In this document: positions 56,781-64,000 of the stretch, one piece after another
How positions within the stretch are numbered: the stretch's first letter is position 1
How the letters are laid out: the number at the start of each line of letters is the position of its first letter
Assembly (NCBI RefSeq): GCF_003194625.1
Contig: NZ_QHKX01000004.1
Coordinates: forward strand, 351,529 to 415,528
Length of the DNA: 64,000 nt
Source: Nocardioides solisilvae
GTDB lineage: Bacteria; Actinomycetota; Actinomycetes; Propionibacteriales; Nocardioidaceae
Direction: 5' to 3'
Notes under the pieces: model-generated
What the model was told of the DNA's origin: nothing
Databases searched by the model: none
The model's input: only the letters and a program-made list of their open reading frames with translations
Translations under genes and position numbers: made by a program

Positions 56781-58547
56781 TCAGCGCGTCGCGCTCCGCG
56801 CGGTCTCCAGCAGCTCCCGGGCGTGCGCCAGGGCGGTGTCGGAGTCGTCCAGCCCGGCCAGCATCCGCGACAGCTCCCGCTCCCGCTCCTCGGCCCCCAG
56901 CGAGGTGAGGCCCGACGTGGTCACGGAGCCGTCGCTGGCCTTGGCGACGACGATGTGGCGGTCGGCGAAGGCCGCGACCTGGGGCAGGTGGGTGACCACG
57001 AGGACCTGCGAGTCGCGGGCCAGCCGCGCCAGCCGACGGCCGATCTCGATCGCGGCCTTCCCGCCCACCCCGGCGTCGACCTCGTCGAAGACGAACGTCG
57101 GCACCTGGGTGGTGCCTGCCAGCGCGACCTCGACGGCGAGCATGACCCGGGAGAGCTCACCGCCCGAGGCCCCCTTGTCGAGGGGCCTCGGGTCCATGCC
57201 CGCGTTGGCCGCCAGCAGGAGCTCGACGTCGTCCAGCCCGGTCGCCGTGAAGCGCACGCGCCGTCCGTCGACCTCCAACGGCGCCCCGGGCTCGTCGCCG
57301 GCGGACCCGTCCGGGTCGCCCGTCGCGGCGGCCTCCTGCTGGGAGACGGCGACCTCCAGCCGGGCGTGCGGCATGGCGAGCAGGGTCAGCTCCTCGGTGA
57401 CCTCCCGGCCCAGCCGGACGGCGGCCTCCTGCCGGGCGGTGGAAAGCTCGACCCCCAGCGTCGCCAGGCGGTCGCGCAGCGCGGCACGCTCCCCGCGGAG
57501 CGAGGAGATCGTGTCGTCGGTGTCCTCCAGGTCGACGAGGCGCAGCGCAGCCCCGCCCGACCAGGCCAGCACCTCGTCGATCGTCTCGCCGTACTTCCGC
57601 GTCAGCGCCACGAGGGCCGCACGCCGCTCGCTGACGGCCGCCAGGCGCAGCGGGTCGGACTCCAGCCGGCTGGCGTAGGAGGCGACGTCGGCCGCCAGGT
57701 CGGAGAGCAGGTAGGTGAGCTCGGCGAGCCGGTCGGCCAGCTGGGCGGCCTCGGGGTCGTGCTCGCGGACGCCGTCCAGCGCGGTCCGGGCGGTCGAGGC
57801 GGCCCCCAGGGCGTCGGGGGCGTCGCGGTCGCTGGAGAGGGCCTCCCGCGCCCCCTCGGCCGCGGTGCGCAGGGTGTCGGCGAAGCCGAGCCGGGACTCC
57901 TCCGCCGCCAGCGCCGCGTCCTCCCCCGGCTCGGGGGAGACCGCCTCGATCTCCTGCAGGGCGAACCTGAGCTGGTCGGCCTCCCGGGCGCGCTCCCGGG
58001 CGGAGGAGACGACCTCGTGCAGGCGCTTCTCGACGTCGCCGAGGCGTGCGTGGACCTCCTGGTAGCGGGAGAGGAGGTCGGCCACCCGCTCCCCGCCGAA
58101 CCGGTCGAGGGCCTCGCGCTGCGCGGCGGGACGCAGGAGCCGGTGCTGGTCGGACTGGCCGTGGACGGCGACCAGCGGCTCGGCCACCGCCGCCAGCCGC
58201 GAGGCAGGCACCCCGGCCCCGCCGACCCAGGCGCGCGAGCGACCCTCGGCGGAGATGTTGCGGGCCAGGACGACCCGCCCTTCCTCGACCTCCCCGCCCG
58301 ACTCGAGCACCTCGTCGGTGAAGGCGTCCAGCCGCCGGGCGTCGACCACGCCCTCGACCCGCGCCGAGGACGAGCCCCGCCGGACGGCACCGCTGTCGGC
58401 GCGGCCGCCGAGCAGGAGACCCAGTGCGGTCACCACCATGGTCTTGCCCGCGCCCGTCTCGCCGGTGATCACGGTCAGGCCCGGGCCGAGCTCGAGCGTC
58501 GACGACTCGATCACGCCCAGGGAGCGGATCCGGATCTCCTCAAGCAT
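56781..58547 (-). CDS. recN: DNA repair protein RecN
   Basis: A 588-residue SMC-like ATPase for double-strand break repair. Walker A is ITGETGAGKTMVVTALG near residue 30, the signature is GASGGELSRVMLAVEVAL, and Walker B is FVFDEVDAGVGG. Two coiled-coil arms lie between (residues about 170-370). The start is the ATG at 58547; it overlaps the nadK stop by 8 bp. Confidence 0.95.
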   Translation of the reverse strand: MLEEIRIRSLGVIESSTLELGPGLTVITGETGAGKTMVVTALGLLLGGRADSGAVRRGSSSARVEGVVDARRLDAFTDEVLESGGEVEEGRVVLARNISAEGRSRAWVGGAGVPASRLAAVAEPLVAVHGQSDQHRLLRPAAQREALDRFGGERVADLLSRYQEVHARLGDVEKRLHEVVSSARERAREADQLRFALQEIEAVSPEPGEDAALAAEESRLGFADTLRTAAEGAREALSSDRDAPDALGAASTARTALDGVREHDPEAAQLADRLAELTYLLSDLAADVASYASRLESDPLRLAAVSERRAALVALTRKYGETIDEVLAWSGGAALRLVDLEDTDDTISSLRGERAALRDRLATLGVELSTARQEAAVRLGREVTEELTLLAMPHARLEVAVSQQEAAATGDPDGSAGDEPGAPLEVDGRRVRFTATGLDDVELLLAANAGMDPRPLDKGASGGELSRVMLAVEVALAGTTQVPTFVFDEVDAGVGGKAAIEIGRRLARLARDSQVLVVTHLPQVAAFADRHIVVAKASDGSVTTSGLTSLGAEERERELSRMLAGLDDSDTALAHARELLETARSATR

Positions 58548-59499
58548 CCGCGTCCCCCGTCGTCCGGCGTCGCCGCTCGGCCGAGCCCCGCCAGCCCTCG
58601 ACGGGAAGGTCGAACTTGGCCACCAGTCGGTCGGTGAAGGGCGAGTCGTGGAGCCGCACCAGCCGGACCGGGTGAGCGGCGCGGCGGACCTCGATGCGGG
58701 CACCCGGGGCGAGGTCGACCGTGCGCCGGCCGTCGCACCACAGCACGCCGGCGCCCTCGGTGCCGGCGAGCACCTCCACCGCCAGGACGGAGTCGGGGGC
58801 GACCACCATGGGACGGGCGAAGAGCGCGTGGGCGCTGATCGGGACCATCAGCAGCGCCTCCACCCCCGGCCACACGACGGGACCACCGGCGCTGAAGTTG
58901 TAGGCGGTCGAGCCCGTGGGGGTCGCGCAGACGACGCCGTCGCAGCCCCAGCGGGAGAGCGGCCTGCCGTCGACCTCGACGACGACCTCGAGCATCCGCT
59001 CGCGGGCGGCCTTCTCGACGCTCGCCTCGTTGAGGGCGAACGTGCTGGCGACCAGCTCCTTGTCCTGGTAGATGCCCACGTCGAGGGTGAGCCGCTCCTC
59101 CCAGGTGTAGCGACGCTGCACGATGGCCTCGATGGTCGACTCCACGTCGTCCACCTCGGCCTCCGCCAGGAAGCCGACGTGACCCAGGTTGACGCCCAGC
59201 AGCGGGGTGCCGCTCTCGTAGGTGAGCTCGGCGGCCCGCAGGATGGTGCCGTCGCCGCCCACCACGAGCGCCACCTCGCAGTCGTCGCCGGGACGCTCCG
59301 CCTCACCGACCACCTCGATGGTCGGGTCGAAGAGGGACGGGTCGATCGCGAGGTCGTCGGCCTCCTTCACGAGGAGGCGGACGACGATGTCGTGGCTGGT
59401 GAGGGCGTCCACGAACGCCTTGGCCACCTCGCGGGCGGCCTCCCGACCCGTGTGGGCCAGCAGCAGGACGCGGCGCACGGGAGTGTCTGGGTCGGTCAC
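58540..59499 (-). CDS. nadK: NAD kinase
   Basis: A 319-residue kinase that makes NADP. The GGDGT motif is in VALVVGGDGTILRAAEL. NEASVEK and GVVCATPTGSTAYNFSAGGPVV are conserved substrate loops. It starts with a GTG overlapping the tlyA stop. It lies in the tlyA-nadK-recN cluster typical of actinobacteria. Confidence 0.96.
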   Translation of the reverse strand: MTDPDTPVRRVLLLAHTGREAAREVAKAFVDALTSHDIVVRLLVKEADDLAIDPSLFDPTIEVVGEAERPGDDCEVALVVGGDGTILRAAELTYESGTPLLGVNLGHVGFLAEAEVDDVESTIEAIVQRRYTWEERLTLDVGIYQDKELVASTFALNEASVEKAARERMLEVVVEVDGRPLSRWGCDGVVCATPTGSTAYNFSAGGPVVWPGVEALLMVPISAHALFARPMVVAPDSVLAVEVLAGTEGAGVLWCDGRRTVDLAPGARIEVRRAAHPVRLVRLHDSPFTDRLVAKFDLPVEGWRGSAERRRRTTGDADA

Positions 59500-60335
59500 T
59501 CCCCCACCTTCTCATCCGGGCCGTGGACCCCGGAGGCGCGTGCCACCTCGGCCCTGATCTCGTCGGGGCCGATCCCGGCCGGCGCCCTGCGGAGCAGGAG
59601 GAAGAACTCGACGTTGCCCGAAGGGCCGGGCAGCGGACTGGTGCAGACGGCGACCGCGCCCCACCCCCGGGCGGCCGACGCGTCGGCGATCTTCTGGACC
59701 GCCTCGGCCCGCAGCCCGGCGTCGCGGACGACCCCGCCCTTGCCGACGCGGTCCTTGCCGACCTCGAACTGCGGCTTCACCATCAGCACGAGGGCGCCGT
59801 CGGGCGCGGTGACCGAGATGAGGGCGTCCAGGACCAGCTCGAGTGAGATGAACGACAGGTCGCCGACCACGAGGTCGACCGGCTCACCGACCAGCTCGGG
59901 CGAGAGGTCGCGGATGTTGGTCCGGTCGTGCACCACCACGCGGTCGTCCTGGCGCAGCCGCCACACGAGCTGGCCGTAGCCCACGTCCACGGCGAGCACC
60001 TGGCGTGCACCCGACCGCAGCAGCACGTCGGTGAACCCCCCGGTGGAGGCGCCGGCGTCGAGGCAGCGCCGGCCTGCCACGTCGAGCCCGTGGCGGGCGA
60101 AGGAGTCGAGGGCGCCTGCGAGCTTGTGCCCGCCGCGGGAGGCGAACTCGGGGCGCCCCGGGTCCTCCGCGACGACCAGGGCCACGTCGGTGGTGACCCC
60201 GGTCGCTGGCTTGCTCGCGACCACGCCGGCCACCTTGACCCGGCCCTCCGCCACGAGGGTGCTGGCGTGCTCCCGCGACCTGGCCAGGCCGCGGCGCACC
60301 AGCTCCTGGTCGAGCCGGAGACGTCGGGGTGGCAC
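59496..60335 (-). CDS. tlyA: TlyA-family rRNA 2'-O-methyltransferase
   Basis: A 279-residue protein. An N-terminal S4 domain (RLRLDQELVRRGLARSREHA) precedes an FtsJ-like methylase with SAM motif CLDAGASTGGFTDVLLRSG, VVGDLSFISLELVL and VKPQFEVGKDRVG. TlyA methylates 16S and 23S rRNA and affects capreomycin sensitivity in mycobacteria. The GTG at 60335 fits the family start. Confidence 0.95.
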   Translation of the reverse strand: MPPRRLRLDQELVRRGLARSREHASTLVAEGRVKVAGVVASKPATGVTTDVALVVAEDPGRPEFASRGGHKLAGALDSFARHGLDVAGRRCLDAGASTGGFTDVLLRSGARQVLAVDVGYGQLVWRLRQDDRVVVHDRTNIRDLSPELVGEPVDLVVGDLSFISLELVLDALISVTAPDGALVLMVKPQFEVGKDRVGKGGVVRDAGLRAEAVQKIADASAARGWGAVAVCTSPLPGPSGNVEFFLLLRRAPAGIGPDEIRAEVARASGVHGPDEKVGE

Positions 60336-60339
60336 GCCG

Positions 60340-60594
60340 TCAGCCCTCCTCGGGGCGGAGCGCGGCCGGGACGGGAGAGGCGTCGAGGGCGCGCCGGAGC
60401 TGCTCGTGGGCGCGCTCGAAGACGGCCACCTGCTCCGCGACCGGGAGCTCGCCCACGCGCTCGACCTCGGCCAGCACCGCGTCCACCGCGGGCACACCGA
60501 CGCGCTCGCTGGCGGCCCCGACCGGCTCGCCGGCGGCCTGGGCGTCGACGGGCTCGGGGGCCTCGGGCGCGGCGTCGTGGAAGTCCTCGTCCAT
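60340..60594 (-). CDS. Small acidic hypothetical protein
   Basis: An 84-residue acidic protein. The first 35 residues are Ala/Pro/Glu-rich (DAAPEAPEPVDAQAAGE). The rest is a predicted helix pair with LAEVERVGELPVAEQVAVFE. It lies 4 bp upstream of the tlyA start and so is probably co-transcribed. Similar short acidic ORFs often precede tlyA in actinobacteria, and their function is unknown. Confidence 0.65.
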   Translation of the reverse strand: MDEDFHDAAPEAPEPVDAQAAGEPVGAASERVGVPAVDAVLAEVERVGELPVAEQVAVFERAHEQLRRALDASPVPAALRPEEG

Positions 60595-60623
60595 GGGGCC
60601 GAGGCTACCGGGCAGCGCCGACG

Positions 60624-61628
60624 TCACGACGCAGGAGCACACAGCCGTCCGGTGCCGGCCGCCTCGCCGGTGGAGTCCAGGAAGGCCCATCCGGCCGCGG
60701 CGACCGCACGCCACCAGTCCGCGACCGCGCCGGTCCCGGTCACCTCGAGGTCGCCGTCGCGGACCCGGGCGGTCCAGCCCCCGCACGCGGCCTCGCCGTC
60801 GGGCGCGACCGACGGGCCGGGATGGGGTTCCAGGAGCCCCCGCATCGTCGGCGACACGTAGGAGGGTCGCTGGTCGGCGGGGGCGCCCACCACCTCGGGG
60901 ATCCCGCTGACCCCCGTCAGCACCAGCAACGACGGCAGGCCGAGCCGGGCGGCACCCAGGATGTCGGTGTCCAGCCGGTCCCCGACCATCAAGGGGGCGG
61001 TGCCGCCCACGCGGCGCACCGTCTCCTCCAGCAGCGGCGCCTCCGGCTTGCCGGCGACCACCGGCTCCACCCCGGCGAAGTCGGCGATCGTGCGGACCAG
61101 CACCCCGTGCCCGGGGGCGCGGCCGTAGGGCGTGGGGATCGACAGGTCGGTGTTGCTGGCCACCCAGGGCAGCCCGTCGCGGACCGCGACGGCGGCGCGC
61201 ATCACGTCGCGCCAGAGCACCTCCGGCCCGTACCCCGTGGCGAGCGCCACCTCGGTGCCGTCGGGCGCCGTCAGCGGCTCCAGGCCCGCCGCGACGAGGG
61301 CACCGTGGAGCCCGGGACCACCCAGCGTCAGGACCCGCGCACCCGTCCCCCACCGCGCGGCGAGGACCGAGGCAGCGGCCTGGGCGGAGGTCACGACGTC
61401 CTGCTCCGCGGCCCGGACGCCCATGCCCTCCAGCCGGGCGGCCACCTCGGCGGGGGTGCGGGAGGCGTTGTTGGTGACGAAGGCGCACGAGACGCCGCCG
61501 GCCCGCACCCGCTCCAGCACGTCGGGCACGTCGTCCACCGGCTGGTCGCCCACGTAGACGACGCCGTCGAGGTCGAGCATGACGAGGTCGTGGGTCGTGA
61601 CGAGGGGGACCTGGGACTCGCGCAGCAT
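60624..61628 (-). CDS. HAD-superfamily phosphatase, NagD/PGP type
   Basis: A 334-residue HAD-IIA hydrolase. Motif I is VMLDLDGVVYVGD, motif II is CAFVTNNASRTP, and the C-terminal acidic motif is LMVGDRLDTDILGAARLG. Members act on 4-nitrophenyl phosphate, glycerol phosphate or nucleotides; the substrate here is not known. The start is the ATG at 61628. The C-terminal 70 residues are an extension beyond the minimal fold. It heads the HAD, small acidic protein, tlyA, nadK, recN run. Confidence 0.9.
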   Translation of the reverse strand: MLRESQVPLVTTHDLVMLDLDGVVYVGDQPVDDVPDVLERVRAGGVSCAFVTNNASRTPAEVAARLEGMGVRAAEQDVVTSAQAAASVLAARWGTGARVLTLGGPGLHGALVAAGLEPLTAPDGTEVALATGYGPEVLWRDVMRAAVAVRDGLPWVASNTDLSIPTPYGRAPGHGVLVRTIADFAGVEPVVAGKPEAPLLEETVRRVGGTAPLMVGDRLDTDILGAARLGLPSLLVLTGVSGIPEVVGAPADQRPSYVSPTMRGLLEPHPGPSVAPDGEAACGGWTARVRDGDLEVTGTGAVADWWRAVAAAGWAFLDSTGEAAGTGRLCAPAS

Positions 61629-61675
61629 AGTGACTCGGGTGTCCTTCCGGGGGCGCCCAGGGTGCGGCCCCTAGG

Positions 61676-62836
61676 ATGACGACGATGACGGCAGAGCAGG
61701 AGCGACCCGGGACCGAGGTGCCGCAGTCGCCCCGACTGCCGGCGCGGCTGCTGCCGTTCCGGGCCCTGCGGCTGGCGCCCGAGCGGGTCGCCGACCTGGC
61801 GACCCTGCGCCCCATGTCCCGACCCTACCGGCAGGCTGCCCGACGCCTCCTGACCTGGGAGGCCGAGGGTCGGCTCGCCCGGGACGACGAGCCCGCGCTC
61901 CACCTGCACGAGTACACCGCCTCGGGGATCACCGTCCGGGGCGTCGTGGGGTCGCTCGACCTCTCCACGCGAGCCGACTCCCTGCAGGACCGCGCCGTGC
62001 TGCCCCACGAGGCGATCCACCCGGAGCAGGCCGACGAGCTGGCCCACCGCATGGAGGACCTCGCGCTGAACCCGGCGCCGATCCTCCTGGTCCACCGGGG
62101 CACGGCCGAGAGCCGCCTCCTGCTGGACCGGATCGCGTCGGCTGCGCCCGACCACGCCTTCACCGACCACGCAGGCCAGGACCACCGGCAGTGGCGGATC
62201 GACGACCCGGCCACCCAGGCGGCCCTCACGGCGGCCCTGGGTGCCACGCCCCTCCTCGTCGCGGACGGGCACCACCGGTACGCCGCCTACCTGCGCCTCC
62301 AGGAGCAGCACCCCGGAACCGGGTGGGACCGGGGTCTCGCCATGGTCGTGGACCAGGAGGACACGCCCCTGTTCCTCGGGGCCATCCACCGAGTCTTCCG
62401 GGGTCTCACCTGCGACGAGCTCGTCGCCGCCGTGCGCGAGACGGGAGGGTCGGCCTCCCGCACCAGCCGGGACCGAGCAATCGCGGCCCTCTCCCCCAGC
62501 ACCTGGGCGATCACCGACGGGCACGACTGGCTCACGGTGACCCCCGCCTGCGGTGAGGCCACTGCGGTGGAGCACCTGCACGTCCGCCTGCTCCCCCGGG
62601 TGCTGGCAGCCACCCCGGGGTTGTCCCACCAGCTCGCCGTCTCCTACCGACACGGCAGCGACGAGGCCGAGGCCGAGGCGCTCGAGCCCGACGCCGTGGC
62701 CGTCATCCTCCCCTCCCCCACGTTCCGCGAGGTCGAGGAGGCCTCGCTGCAGGGCCGGCTGCTGCCGGAGAAGGCCACCTCCTTCCAGCCCAAGCCGAGC
62801 CTCGGCGTCTACATGCGAGCCGTCCGCGCGGGGTGA
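61676..62836 (+). CDS. DUF1015 family protein
   Basis: A 386-residue protein of the DUF1015 family, related to SerK-like serine kinases. Visible family features are LLPFRALRLAPERVADLA at the N-terminus, and PLLVADGHHRYAAYLRL. TAGGAT at 61672-61677 fits a -10 box ending 7 nt before the ATG at 61685, which may be the real leaderless start (383 residues). It is divergent from the HAD gene. Function is not established in actinobacteria. Confidence 0.82.
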   Translation: MTTMTAEQERPGTEVPQSPRLPARLLPFRALRLAPERVADLATLRPMSRPYRQAARRLLTWEAEGRLARDDEPALHLHEYTASGITVRGVVGSLDLSTRADSLQDRAVLPHEAIHPEQADELAHRMEDLALNPAPILLVHRGTAESRLLLDRIASAAPDHAFTDHAGQDHRQWRIDDPATQAALTAALGATPLLVADGHHRYAAYLRLQEQHPGTGWDRGLAMVVDQEDTPLFLGAIHRVFRGLTCDELVAAVRETGGSASRTSRDRAIAALSPSTWAITDGHDWLTVTPACGEATAVEHLHVRLLPRVLAATPGLSHQLAVSYRHGSDEAEAEALEPDAVAVILPSPTFREVEEASLQGRLLPEKATSFQPKPSLGVYMRAVRAG

Positions 62837-62872
62837 GCCCCGAAAGACGCCCACGTGCGGCGCCCTGCCCCC

Positions 62873-63499
62873 TCAGACGAGGAAGTACATCTGGTCGGCG
62901 ACCGTGCGCCAGGAGCACTTCCTCCGCTTCTTGCCCTTGACCACGACCGTGCGGCACTTGCGCGCCTGTCCCACCACGGAGTCCGCAAGACGGGGATCCG
63001 CCTGCACCCTCGCCACGTGGAAGAAGCGCACCCGCTCACCCGCGATCGTGAGCACCTTGCTGCTGGCCCGCGTGAGGATGAGCGCCTTCCGTCCCGCCAC
63101 CTTCACCTTGATGCGCTGCGCCTTGGGCGTCACGCCGTACATGTTCACCGTGAAGGGGTCCTCCAGACCCAGCGAGCGCACGTGGCCCTCCAGCCTCAGC
63201 ACCCGACCGTCACCCACCAGCTCGTCGTCGTAGGTGTCGTCGCAGGACACCAGGGGCGGATCGCTGTCGACGTCGGTGACGTGCCGGATCGCGACCGAGG
63301 TGCAGAAGGCAGGCCCACCGCCGAGCCCTGTCCCCGGGCCCACCTGGACGTCGTAGGAGTAGGCGTCCACGCTGCCCGACGCCAACGGGTACAGGACCGT
63401 GGGGTCCGCATGGGCGGGCTGGGCGGCCATGAGGCCGGCCCCCGCGGCGCACGAGGCGAGTACAGCGATCACGCGGGTGCTGCGTCCATGACTTGGCAT
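62873..63499 (-). CDS. Secreted hypothetical protein
   Basis: A 208-residue protein. The signal peptide STRVIAVLASCAAGAGLMAAQPAHA is followed by DPTV, so export by Sec with cleavage after AHA is likely. The mature part is beta-rich with a cysteine pair region (AFCTSVAIRHV, LVSCDD) and a basic stretch VVVKGKKRRKC. I do not recognise a family. The start is the ATG at 63499. Confidence 0.7.
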   Translation of the reverse strand: MPSHGRSTRVIAVLASCAAGAGLMAAQPAHADPTVLYPLASGSVDAYSYDVQVGPGTGLGGGPAFCTSVAIRHVTDVDSDPPLVSCDDTYDDELVGDGRVLRLEGHVRSLGLEDPFTVNMYGVTPKAQRIKVKVAGRKALILTRASSKVLTIAGERVRFFHVARVQADPRLADSVVGQARKCRTVVVKGKKRRKCSWRTVADQMYFLV

Positions 63500-63656
63500 T
63501 CTGGTGCTCCGATCCCCCGCGGAGTGCTGGCCACGGGGCCTAGAGGGCGCGGTCCAGCGACCCGAACGGGACGCTGCGGAATGGACAGCGCGCCACCCCG
63601 GCCCTGGGCGTCGACGCACGACAGGCAGACGTGCGCCTGCAGACACGCCAAATGCA

Positions 63657-63688
63657 GAAGAGGGACCGCCCGGAGGCGGTCCCTCTTC
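63657..63688 (-). terminator. Rho-independent-like terminator after 5S rRNA
   Basis: A perfect 14-bp stem, GAAGAGGGACCGCC with GGCGGTCCCTCTTC, encloses a 4-nt loop. It lies 10 bp past the 5S rRNA 3' end in the direction of rRNA transcription. The distal T-run is short and interrupted. It should terminate the rrn operon. Confidence 0.75.
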
Positions 63689-63698
63689 AAAAGTATGT

Positions 63699-63816
63699 CC
63701 GGCGGCGTCCTACTCTCCCACAACCTCTCGGTTGCAGTACCATCGGCGCTGAAAGGCTTAACTTCCGGGTTCGGGATGGGACCGGGTGTTTCCCTTTCGC
63801 TATGGCCGCCGTAACT
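63699..63816 (-). rRNA. rrf: 5S ribosomal RNA
   Basis: The minus strand reads GTTACGGCGGCCATAGCG at the 5' end, CCCGGTCCCATCCCGAACCC in the middle, GAAGTTAAGCC, and ends in GGGAGAGTAGGACGCCGCC. These are the 5S universal features, and the two ends pair. The length is about 117 nt. Confidence 0.95.
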
Positions 63817-64000
63817 CTTGTGGCGTCCCACCGTGTCGCGTCCCCGTGGGGTGCGTGGGTGGGGCCAAGCTCGTTGTGTTGTTGTGTGTTCCTCACCCCC
63901 CGTGTGGGGGGTGGTTTTGTTGGTTGGGAACTGGTTAGTGGACGCGGGCGTTGTGTGCGCATGTGCAGGTGTCTTTGGCTTGTGTCACCATCGGTGGCCA
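63817..64000 (-). other. 23S-5S internal transcribed spacer (partial)
   Basis: This T/G-rich (plus-strand) stretch lies upstream of 5S in the rrn operon. No 23S sequence is reached before the window ends. A CACCCCCC-GTGT-GGGGGGTG hairpin (63894-63913) may be an RNase processing stem. No tRNA is found in it. Confidence 0.6.

Overview
The window is high-GC DNA from a Gram-positive actinobacterium. The right half (about 40.5-60.3 kb) carries the gene order der, plsC, cmk, tyrA, aroH, rluB, scpB, scpA, a small ribbon-helix-helix gene, parA, a DUF3516 helicase, xerD, nudix, pyrG, steB, steA, recN, nadK, tlyA. This largely matches a block I know from Mycobacterium (tlyA to der). Codon use and synteny suggest a Nocardioides-like member of the Propionibacteriales, but the species is not proven here.

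Layout. (1) 1-6.5 kb: a partial membrane protein, DNA polymerase IV (dinB), an HxlR regulator divergent from a SAM methyltransferase, a small membrane protein, an NAD-dependent epimerase and a PAP2 phosphatase. (2) 6.4-12.3 kb: a decay zone. Intact carbamate kinase and a second-type lysyl-tRNA synthetase sit among broken genes: a DUF2254 protein, a metallo-beta-lactamase C-terminus fused by deletion to a truncated heavy-metal P-type ATPase, and a glycosyltransferase. The ATPase still has an intact CsoR-like operator/promoter. (3) 12.37-39.39 kb: a block holding nearly the whole aerobic cobalamin pathway (cobN, F, Q, K, cobD, a cobB-cobC fusion, cobO, cobA, a chelatase ChlI-ChlD fusion, cobL, bluB, cobM, a cobI-cobJ fusion, cobH, a short cobG), cobalt uptake (cbtAB), a BtuFCD-type importer and four cobalamin riboswitches. 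(4) 39.35-64 kb: intact tRNA-Pro, an M23 peptidase, the conserved housekeeping block, a HAD phosphatase, a DUF1015 protein, a secreted protein and the 5S end of an rRNA operon.

The most notable reading is that region 3 is a tRNA-integrated genomic island. A 38-bp imperfect direct repeat of the tRNA-Pro 3' end lies at both borders (12371-12408 and 39348-39385). A relic tyrosine integrase and an excisionase sit beside the intact tRNA. Inside each border, roughly 100-130 bp from the repeat, is a tandem pair of 11-bp repeats (GTTTGTGGAGR type) that look like integrase arm-binding sites. The integrase has lost its catalytic domain next to an IS256-family fragment, so the island appears to be stranded.

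How the genes work together: CobA makes precorrin-2. CobI/G/J/M/F/K/L/H build hydrogenobyrinate. CobB amidates it, CobN plus ChlID insert cobalt, CobO adenosylates, CobQ amidates, and CobD/CobC add the aminopropanol arm. BluB makes the lower base. CbtAB and BtuFCD supply cobalt and corrinoid. Genes for the final nucleotide-loop steps (cobU/P, cobT, cobS) are not in the window. The riboswitches precede the cobN, btuF, chlID and cobG transcription units, so most of the pathway should be shut off by its product.
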